From assembly GCA_024734555.1 (NCBI GenBank), contig JANPWX010000130.1:996663-1060662 (forward strand): DNA of 64,000 bases, read 5' to 3'. Below the pieces are notes generated by a model. The model was not told the DNA's origin and ran no database searches. It worked only from the letters and a program-made list of their open reading frames with translations. This stretch comes from Trochalopteron elliotii (lineage: Eukaryota > Chordata > Aves > Passeriformes > Leiothrichidae). This document shows, piece by piece, positions 63,401 to 64,000 of this stretch. Both the position numbers and the translations under genes were made by a program. Numbering within the stretch: position 1 is the first letter of the stretch; each line of letters starts with the position of its first letter.

Positions 63401-63905
63401 GTTTAGGTCCTTCATGCACCTTCTGAAAAATCTTTGCTGGAGAATTTGATTCTAATTTTTTCTTCTTTTCCAACTTTCTCTTATGTACCTGGCTGAGTTG
63501 GGTACACAGCTCAGCAAAGGAACTATAAGGTTCATCCATAGTATGTACCAGTTAAAGCTACAAGAAGAATAATTTGGATAGGTGTCCTAAGAATGTTGTC
63601 ATTTGCAGAAATCCTTCTGAATGAGGCGCTTGTGTAATATCCTTGAGTAGCTGCCAGAGTCCAACAACTAGGAGTTTCACAATCTCACACATATTTCCCA
63701 GCCCCCCCTGATTGTTTTGTTTAAAGCAAACACGCACATCTTCAGTGTGATAGAGACTGAGACAGTTCCAATCCCTGTTTCATCCAGAGGTCTGCCAAAG
63801 ACTGCAGGCGCCGCAAAACCAGTGATCAGCCGTCCAACCACAGCCAGAACACAGAGAGCAGCTGTTCAACGCCAGAGTCAGTGCAGGAGCTCTCAGATGA
63901 TGATG
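3348..63905 (+). CDS. OSBPL5: OSBPL5 (ORP5) gene, 19 coding exons, 3-prime end outside window
   Basis: This span encodes oxysterol-binding protein-like 5. In mammals the protein is tail-anchored in the ER, works at ER-plasma membrane and ER-mitochondria contacts, and exchanges phosphatidylserine for PI4P or PI(4,5)P2. Nineteen exons join in phase to 801 codons plus one base with no stop. Visible order: conserved N-terminus starting MKEENFLRRRFSLC; basic segment near residues 99-115; PH domain about 130-246; acidic linker about 285-358; ORD about 370-760 with KPYNPILGE (451-459) and EQVSHHPP (479-486). Human ORP5 is about 879 residues, so roughly 75-80 residues, including the membrane anchor, lie past the right edge. 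Exon joins were chosen by splice consensus, phase and recall of the human protein. ORP8 is the closest paralogue, but the N-terminus and linker match ORP5. Confidence is high; no alignment was run. Confidence 0.95.
3688..3893 (+). repeat. Probable ERV LTR fragment, sense orientation
   Basis: The block has the order expected of an LTR: a TATA-like box TATATAAG at 3789-3796, AATAAA at 3810-3815, then a pyrimidine-rich stretch resembling a U5 region. Wording such as cttttcatctcatatcttgat resembles bird LTRs I recall. Both boundaries are approximate, and no target-site duplication was established. Confidence 0.38.
5618..5683. repeat. Perfect 66-bp palindrome without spacer
   Basis: The 33 bases at 5618-5650 are the exact reverse complement of 5651-5683, centred on ctag within gagctagctc. 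The next base pair outward (5617/5684) does not match. No loop separates the arms, so single strands could fold into a 33-bp hairpin. It lies inside intron 1. It may be a real inverted duplication or a fold-back artefact of cloning or assembly. Confidence 0.9.
9553..9626 (+). CDS. OSBPL5: OSBPL5 coding exon 2 (residues 46-70)
   Basis: This 74-base exon follows a tttttgttgcag acceptor and ends aag before gtactt. It completes the split Gly codon and reads KDVEGNSPSALKDETPQTP and on to ISK, a Pro/Ser-rich stretch that varies between species. Its length fits phase 1 in and phase 0 out. Assignment rests on splice signals, phase and similarity to the human segment GKDMEPNGPS. Confidence 0.9.
11821..11842 (+). 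other. Potential G-quadruplex sequence
   Basis: Three G-runs of 8, 4 and 5 bases are separated by ACT and CA. The first run can supply two G-tracts, so four tracts of at least three G with short loops are available on the sense (transcribed RNA) strand. Folding is inferred from pattern only. Confidence 0.5.
14870..14912. repeat. Inverted repeat, 14-bp arms, 15-base loop
   Basis: attcacagatatct at 14870-14883 is the exact reverse complement of 14899-14912. The loop is 14884-14898. It lies in an AT-rich part of intron 2 with no known role. Confidence 0.8.
15186..15211. repeat. Inverted repeat, 10-bp arms, 6-base loop
   Basis: aagacgaaag at 15186-15195 pairs exactly with ctttcgtctt at 15202-15211, around the loop ggcaag. 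No T-run or gene context suggests a function. Confidence 0.7.
19279..19359 (+). CDS. OSBPL5: OSBPL5 coding exon 3 (residues 71-97)
   Basis: This 81-base exon has phase 0 at both ends, between a ttttttag acceptor and a gtatgt donor. It encodes IEYKLCNGSDKECVSPTAKF followed by MKKETLK, close to the human ORP5 segment with LCNGSDKECVSPTA. It leads into the basic region ahead of the PH domain. Being a multiple of three, it could be skipped without a frameshift. Confidence 0.95.
19360..20008. other. OSBPL5 intron 3
   Basis: A 649-base phase-0 intron, gtatgt to aaccag. No repeat or gene was recognised. Confidence 0.9.
20009..20110 (+). CDS. OSBPL5: OSBPL5 coding exon 4 (residues 98-131), basic segment before PH
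   Basis: This 102-base exon is phase 0 at both ends and encodes VQKKNYRQEKKRATKQLF, then SALKDPSVVITEDWLK. The Lys/Arg cluster just before the PH domain corresponds to the polybasic stretch that in mammalian ORP5/ORP8 helps bind plasma-membrane phosphoinositides. The last residues begin the first PH strand. Ten consecutive A bases (20013-20022) encode Q-K-K-N, an indel-prone run inside coding sequence. Confidence 0.95.
20111..21722. other. OSBPL5 intron 4
   Basis: A 1.61-kb phase-0 intron, gtatgt to cctccag. It holds a strong short hairpin with an adjoining direct repeat at 20232-20279, and an 18-bp palindrome at 21297-21314 (agtgttctg mirrored by cagaacact). No gene was seen. Confidence 0.9.
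20232..20279. repeat. Hairpin (15-bp arms, 4-base loop) plus 12-bp direct repeat
   Basis: tgagttgaagttact at 20232-20246 is exactly complementary to 20251-20265 around the loop gtaa. The 12-mer cttcaactcaag then occurs twice back to back, at 20256-20267 and 20268-20279. The right hairpin arm is thus partly duplicated. Confidence 0.85.
21723..21926 (+). CDS. OSBPL5: OSBPL5 coding exon 5 (residues 132-199), PH domain core
   Basis: This 204-base exon, phase 0 at both ends, encodes most of the pleckstrin-homology domain. It starts IRGTLKSWTRLWCVLKPGVL, then LIYKTPKIGQWVGTILLH, and ends with the motif reading FCFKLFHPLDQSIWAVK. The WxRLWCVLKPGVLLIYK pattern gives PH strands 1-3. In mammals this domain targets the protein to PI4P and PI(4,5)P2 at the plasma membrane. 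It is nearly identical to human ORP5. Confidence 0.97.
21927..27552. other. OSBPL5 intron 5
   Basis: A 5.63-kb phase-0 intron, gtaacg to tttccag. It includes an A-run at 22691-22704, a 9-bp-arm hairpin at 23191-23216 (atttaggca and tgcctaaat), AT-rich sequence near 23530-23720 and a 24-base T-run at 26841-26864. Short Ser/Lys-rich open frames near 24600-24750 lack splice or codon support. I see no gene. Confidence 0.9.
26841..26864. repeat. Poly(T) run of 24 bases
   Basis: An uninterrupted T homopolymer lies between gacac and gccaca in intron 5. It could be the poly(A) of a minus-strand retroposed copy, but nothing next to it supports this. The length in the read is likely imprecise. Confidence 0.8.
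27553..27637 (+). CDS. OSBPL5: OSBPL5 coding exon 6 (residues 200-227), PH domain
   Basis: This 85-base exon (phase 0 in, phase 1 out; gtaagt donor) encodes GPKGENVGSITQPLPSSYLI, then FRAASESD and the first base of a Gly codon. It matches the late PH strands of ORP5, including SSYLIFRAASESD just before the C-terminal PH helix. Confidence 0.97.
27638..36289. other. OSBPL5 intron 6
   Basis: An 8.65-kb phase-1 intron, gtaagt to ttccacag. The recognised content is a CR1 fragment at 32668-32908, a 14-bp tandem duplication (gtaaggtc followed by g/atgtca) at 34018-34045 and A-runs such as 32476-32490. AT-rich sequence near 34670-34760 has no assignable function. The frame open on the minus strand at 29734-30135 shows no family motif. 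No gene is supported. Confidence 0.9.
32668..32908 (+). mobile_element. CR1 LINE fragment with internal deletion, sense orientation
   Basis: tgacaaacctgatctccttc and gcaaggtgacctgctcagtg resemble an internal part of CR1. From about 32729 the sequence jumps to CR1 tail wording (ggagcaggctgcccaggga, then gatgatcttagaggtatttt). The two parts are normally separated in the full-length element, so an internal deletion lies near 32727-32730. The 3-prime octamer region is degraded (ttctctgtttctgta). Identification is by recall of the CR1 consensus. Confidence 0.75.
36290..36461 (+). CDS. OSBPL5: OSBPL5 coding exon 7 (residues 228-284), PH C-terminal helix and linker
   Basis: This 172-base exon (phase 1 in, phase 2 out) completes Gly228 and reads RCWLDALELALRCSSLFR, the amphipathic C-terminal PH helix with the near-invariant Trp (W231). 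It then passes into a variable linker ending SDQEFF plus two bases of a Gln codon. The donor is gtaaga after ttcca. The linker differs strongly from the human one while the helix is almost identical. Confidence 0.95.
39332..39355 (+). repeat. (GGT)n microsatellite
   Basis: gggtgggggtggtggtggtggtggtgag contains five or more GGT units and several G-runs. The sense strand could form a G-quadruplex. It lies in intron 7. Confidence 0.8.
39930..39998. repeat. (TA)n / (TATG)n microsatellite
   Basis: The tract alternates purine and pyrimidine, from gtatatataaatac through an uninterrupted TA stretch ending at 39998. Length polymorphism is likely. Confidence 0.9.
41552..41771 (+). CDS. OSBPL5: OSBPL5 coding exon 8 (residues 285-358), acidic linker between PH and ORD
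   Basis: This 220-base exon (phase 2 in, phase 0 out) follows gtgtgttgcag and ends at gtaaga. It starts QLNESTLENNHHLENDAFSD and is rich in Glu, Ser, Asn and Asp through ESESDQSE, ending TTYIEQVYEEFGE. This is the disordered linker of ORP5, probably phosphorylated (inference from composition). The LEN...LEN pair (residues 291-299) makes the bird segment about six residues longer here than the human one I recall. Confidence 0.95.
41772..45412. other. OSBPL5 intron 8
   Basis: A 3.64-kb phase-0 intron, gtaaga to tttgcag. It holds an antisense CR1 tail at 42512-42970, a TG/GA simple tract at about 43278-43312 and a long antisense open frame at 43350-43985 that looks non-coding. The last 500 bases before exon 9 are GC-richer but show no exon. 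An out-of-frame AG four bases into exon 9 (45415-45416) is the only nearby alternative acceptor. Confidence 0.9.
42512..42970 (-). mobile_element. CR1 LINE 3-prime fragment, antisense
   Basis: Reading the + strand, gtcacagaataatagaacg is the reverse complement of the CR1 3-prime end. It is followed by diverged CR1 wording such as ctccagggatggtggctcca, cctgttccaatgccagacaa and ataaggtcttccctcagcct. The element is 5-prime truncated and clearly mutated, suggesting an older insertion than the copy at 51489. Confidence 0.85.
45413..45597 (+). CDS. OSBPL5: OSBPL5 coding exon 9 (residues 359-419), start of the ORD
   Basis: This 185-base exon (phase 0 in, phase 2 out) encodes TGESSQTETVSEENKSLMW, then KQLRPGMDLSRVVLPTF and LEPRSFLNKLSDYYYHADLL. 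This is the lid and first part of the OSBP-related lipid-transfer domain. Leu394 in RVVLPTF aligns by my count with the human Leu389 position reported as important for phosphatidylserine transfer. GC-rich codons mark it off from the introns. The donor is gtaagc after tccca. Confidence 0.97.
45598..46998. other. OSBPL5 intron 9
   Basis: A 1.40-kb phase-2 intron, gtaagc to ttctgcag. It contains a short degraded CR1 tail near 46480-46535; otherwise nothing was recognised. Confidence 0.9.
46480..46535 (+). mobile_element. Short CR1 3-prime tail, sense, degraded
   Basis: ggctgagatgactttttgaa followed by cccttccaacctgaagtatt and gcatgaaa fits the last part of a CR1 3-prime end, where the consensus reads close to tcccttccaacctgaattattctatga. 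Only about 55 bases are convincing; upstream sequence may also belong to it. Confidence 0.5.
46999..47080 (+). CDS. OSBPL5: OSBPL5 coding exon 10 (residues 420-447), ORD
   Basis: This 82-base exon (phase 2 in, phase 0 out) completes Gln420 and reads AVLEDDPYTRMKQVLRWYLS, then GFYKKPK. The RWYLSGFYKKPK block is characteristic of the ORP5/ORP8 ORD just before the KPYNPILGE motif. The donor is gtaaaa, a weaker match at +5. Confidence 0.97.
47081..47724. other. OSBPL5 intron 10
   Basis: A 644-base phase-0 intron, gtaaaa to ttttcag. It holds a degenerate pentamer array of GATTA-like units at 47547-47575; nothing else was recognised. Confidence 0.9.
47725..47823 (+). CDS. OSBPL5: OSBPL5 coding exon 11 (residues 448-480), ORD core
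   Basis: This 99-base phase-0 exon encodes GIKKPYNPILGETFRCCW and ends TFYIAEQ. KPYNPILGE (451-459) is a near-universal ORD motif that contributes phosphoinositide-head contacts. The final EQ begins the EQVSHHPP family signature, which continues in exon 12. Key Lys and Asn residues are present. Confidence 0.97.
47824..48702. other. OSBPL5 intron 11
   Basis: An 879-base phase-0 intron, gtaagt to tatcctag. It interrupts the EQ/VSHHPP signature. No repeat or gene was recognised. Confidence 0.9.
48703..48799 (+). CDS. OSBPL5: OSBPL5 coding exon 12 (residues 481-512), ORD signature
   Basis: This 97-base exon (phase 0 in, phase 1 out) begins VSHHPPVSAFHVSNRKDGFC. The His pair (483-484) is the ORD signature histidines that bind the phosphoinositide phosphate; mutation of the corresponding human pair abolishes transfer. 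It ends SKFY plus the first base of a Gly codon at a gtaagg donor. Confidence 0.97.
48800..49645. other. OSBPL5 intron 12
   Basis: An 846-base phase-1 intron, gtaagg to attctag. Nothing was recognised in it. Confidence 0.9.
49646..49744 (+). CDS. OSBPL5: OSBPL5 coding exon 13 (residues 513-545), ORD
   Basis: This 99-base exon, phase 1 at both ends, completes Gly513 and encodes NSLSALLDGKAKLMFLSRGE, then DYIITMPYAHCK. The MPYAHCKG block is conserved in ORD beta-barrel strands. The exon is a multiple of three. Confidence 0.97.
49745..51286. other. OSBPL5 intron 13
   Basis: A 1.54-kb phase-1 intron, gtaagg to cctttcag. It contains a probable short solo LTR at 50943-51129 in the sense direction. 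No gene was seen. Confidence 0.9.
50943..51129 (+). repeat. Probable short solo LTR, sense orientation
   Basis: A TG-to-CA block of about 187 bp shows LTR order: TATATAAATAA at 51023-51033, AATAAA at 51056-51061, then a U5-like segment ending gtcgtccctgcacctgccaca. No matching target-site duplication was found, and the family is not identified. The signal spacing, not similarity, is the main support. Confidence 0.45.
51287..51384 (+). CDS. OSBPL5: OSBPL5 coding exon 14 (residues 546-578), ORD
   Basis: This 98-base exon (phase 1 in, phase 0 out) completes Gly546 and reads LLYGTMTMELGGKVTIDCEK, then TNHRAELEFKLK. The GxLYGTMxxELGGKVTI pattern is typical of ORD strands. The acceptor has a strong T/C tract (tttttttttcctttcag). 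Confidence 0.97.
51489..51800 (-). mobile_element. CR1 LINE 3-prime fragment, antisense
   Basis: The + strand begins with CR1 tail octamers in reverse complement (cacagaatcacagaatgtg), then ccttcaagatcatcaagtcc, ctttttaaacacatccaggg and tgactccaccacctccctgg. This is a well-preserved 5-prime-truncated copy. The boundary near 51800 is approximate. Confidence 0.9.
53000..53026. repeat. (CA)n microsatellite
   Basis: acacacatacacacacacacacacacaca: one interrupting T followed by about ten uninterrupted CA units, in intron 14. Confidence 0.9.
53719..53808 (+). CDS. OSBPL5: OSBPL5 coding exon 15 (residues 579-608), ORD
   Basis: This 90-base phase-0 exon encodes PFFGGSTSINQISGKIKCGE, then EVLATLTGHW. 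The SINQISGKI and LxGHW blocks are conserved ORD elements. The donor is gtaaca, with a mismatch at +5. The exon is a multiple of three. Confidence 0.97.
54302..55640 (-). mobile_element. Internally deleted endogenous retrovirus, antisense
   Basis: The block starts TGTCCTGGTTTAGGGC, an LTR start I recall from bird ERVs, and ends CCTAAGACA. The flanking pentamers are cctgt (54297-54301) and cttgt (55641-55645), four of five identical, which suggests an aged target-site duplication. Between them lies a damaged minus-strand pol segment (54540-55330). The left about 240 bp and right about 300 bp look like LTR sequence but do not resemble each other, so each LTR may have lost a different part. ERV-L-like class is a guess from the pol. 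Confidence 0.6.
54540..55330 (-). pseudogene. Defective retroviral pol (reverse transcriptase) fragment
   Basis: On the minus strand the reverse-transcriptase active-site motif YIDD is encoded at 55078-55089. Downstream, an open stretch at 54556-54798 contains HWGPEQQHAF and GPVRTGPDVK, wording typical of the connection region after RT in bird ERVs. Upstream sequence carries pol-like pieces interrupted by frame changes and stops. No intact gag, protease, integrase or envelope is present. It is a relic with no plausible product; assignment to an ERV-L-type element is tentative. Confidence 0.75.
55739..55950. repeat. Two-copy tandem duplication, about 103 bp per unit
   Basis: Unit 1 starts at 55739 and unit 2 at about 55842. 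Both share cagagccaccct, ggcaaaat, tgcatagtgaat and tttgattg in the same order, with scattered substitutions and a few indels. The divergence indicates an old duplication. It lies 100 bases right of the provirus end. Confidence 0.8.
56282..56960 (-). repeat. Probable ERV LTR, antisense; boundaries approximate
   Basis: From tgctgagatttcggcacg onward the sequence resembles an LTR in reverse orientation. TTTATT at 56343-56348 reads as AATAAA on the minus strand near the putative right part of the element, followed on the + strand by AT-rich sequence with TATA-like tracts near 56636 and 56700. The right end was not defined and no target-site duplication was found. Confidence 0.4.
57168..57821 (-). 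other. Unrecognised 217-codon antisense open frame, probably not a gene
   Basis: The frame is open for 217 codons but begins at TTG; the first ATG lies about 49 codons in. The product is rich in His, Ser, Pro and Gln with no signal peptide, membrane segment or known motif. It sits immediately upstream, on the same strand, of the probable LTR at 56282-56960, so it could be a remnant of proviral internal sequence. Equally, a GC-richer stretch could keep a frame open by chance. Confidence 0.25.
58079..58215 (+). CDS. OSBPL5: OSBPL5 coding exon 16 (residues 609-653), ORD
   Basis: This 137-base exon (phase 0 in, phase 2 out) encodes DGEVHMNELKNGNTEMFWNP, then TSEVRRQRLKRHIVLFEEQ and DFESE plus two bases of an Arg codon. 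FWNP and EVRRQRL are conserved ORD positions; the segment before FW differs from human ORP5, as expected for an exposed loop. The donor is gtaggg. Confidence 0.96.
58216..61787. other. OSBPL5 intron 16
   Basis: A 3.57-kb phase-2 intron, gtaggg to ttcctag. It contains a long antisense solo LTR (58776-59704). The rest, about 59705-61787, shows only unique-looking AT-rich sequence without a gene. Confidence 0.9.
58776..59704 (-). repeat. Solo ERV LTR, about 930 bp, antisense
   Basis: The block from TGTGGTTTGACCCTGGCTGG to AAAACTAATACA matches, by recall, a very common songbird LTR, including a TTTATT (reverse AATAAA) near 58938 and the internal repeats of the type tccctcccacaggagacaat and catgggctccagggcaacag. 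TG and CA ends are present. The pentamer cttag occurs at 58768-58772 and immediately after the element at 59705-59709; three extra bases on the left make the duplication imperfect. No internal viral genes accompany it, so it is a recombined solo LTR. Confidence 0.75.
61788..61973 (+). CDS. OSBPL5: OSBPL5 coding exon 17 (residues 654-715), ORD C-terminal part
   Basis: This 186-base exon, phase 2 at both ends, completes Arg654 and reads LWQHVTSAINKGDQHKATQE, then a charged helix EKFVLEEEQRNAARERRE and a stretch ending EWRYKYEE plus two bases of an Asp codon. The SerLeuTrpXHV and KGDQxxATQEK motifs are standard for the ORP5/ORP8 ORD. It is GC-rich, unlike its introns. The donor is gtgagt. Confidence 0.95.
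61974..62520. other. OSBPL5 intron 17
   Basis: A 547-base phase-2 intron, gtgagt to ctcaaaag. The acceptor is weak: purines at -4 to -2 follow a T-rich stretch ending about ten bases upstream. No repeat was recognised. Confidence 0.85.
62521..62659 (+). CDS. OSBPL5: OSBPL5 coding exon 18 (residues 716-762), end of ORD
   Basis: This 139-base exon (phase 2 in, phase 0 out) completes Asp716 and encodes LRPWDPLNDIAQFEKDGILQ, then TMERHLSTRMSNHKATC and a short tail ending TRHK. PWDPLNDIAQFEKDGI is the conserved closing block of the ORD. The last 25 residues are variable. The acceptor is weak, but the join is forced by phase and by the conserved PWDPL. Confidence 0.93.
62660..63787. other. OSBPL5 intron 18
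   Basis: A 1.13-kb phase-0 intron, gtaaaa to tcatccag. It holds a short TC-rich tract near 63038-63052 and no recognised transposon or gene. Confidence 0.88.
63788..63905 (+). CDS. OSBPL5: OSBPL5 coding exon 19 (residues 763-801), Ser-rich linker before the anchor
   Basis: This 118-base exon (phase 0 in, phase 1 out) encodes RSAKDCRRRKTSDQPSNHSQ, then NTESSCSTPESVQELSDDD. It matches the human stretch with ASDQPSGHSQATESS and STPESCPELSDEE. The right border is best placed before gcaagt at 63906, a GC-type donor; the frame would then finish with the first base of a Gly codon. An alternative is the weaker GT at 63910-63911. The remaining C-terminus with the ER anchor is outside the window. Confidence 0.85.
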
Positions 63906-64000
63906 GCAAGTATTTGGGTGTCACTGGGCCAGGCTTTAATGTTCTCCCCTTGGTACTTTAATTCTTGAGCCAGCCCTGGGGCACTTCCCAGCCCAGTTAA
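63906..64000. other. Start of OSBPL5 intron 19 (truncated by window edge)
   Basis: Ninety-five bases follow exon 19, beginning gcaagt. The frame stays open for about 18 codons past the donor, so the intron call rests on divergence from the ORP5 protein and the donor match. Nothing else is visible. Confidence 0.65.

Noticed and set aside
63788..63789. Alternative acceptor two bases into exon 19
   Set aside because: Starting at 63790 brings an early in-frame stop; starting at 63788 gives the conserved TSDQPS segment.

Overview
The window is vertebrate chromosomal DNA, almost certainly from a bird and probably a songbird. The evidence is large introns with GT-AG borders, several tails of CR1 LINEs (the dominant avian non-LTR retrotransposon), and several LTR fragments whose sequence resembles endogenous retrovirus families common in passerines. 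The LTR resemblance is from memory and was not searched.

One gene fills the window: OSBPL5 (oxysterol-binding protein-like 5, ORP5), on the + strand. I could place 19 consecutive coding exons from the initiator ATG at 3348 to the last codon before 63906. Their phases join without a break into 801 codons plus one base. They encode the N-terminal region, a polybasic segment, a PH domain (exons 4-7), an acidic Ser/Glu-rich linker (exon 8), the lipid-transfer ORD (exons 9-18, with the EQVSHHPP signature across exons 11/12) and a Ser-rich linker (exon 19). The family C-terminus, a short coiled segment and the ER tail anchor, lies beyond the right edge. Any upstream untranslated exon and the promoter lie beyond the left edge or were not recognised.

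Layout: 1-3326 is 5-prime flank or intron holding one LTR fragment. At 3.3-27.6 kb are exons 1-6 separated by long introns, including a perfect 66-bp palindrome at 5618-5683. At 27.6-45.4 kb are long introns around exons 7 and 8, with CR1 fragments and simple repeats. At 45.4-53.8 kb is a compact block of ORD exons 9-15. At 53.8-61.8 kb, introns 15 and 16 are loaded with retroviral remnants: an internally deleted provirus, a two-copy 103-bp duplication, a probable LTR and a long solo LTR. At 61.8-64 kb are exons 17-19.

No second protein-coding gene, tRNA, rRNA or CRISPR array could be supported. The points most worth a second look are the spacerless palindrome in intron 1, a three-codon upstream ORF whose stop overlaps the OSBPL5 start, a probable GC-AG intron at the right edge, a ten-adenine run inside exon 4, and the provirus that seems to keep only opposite ends of its two LTRs.
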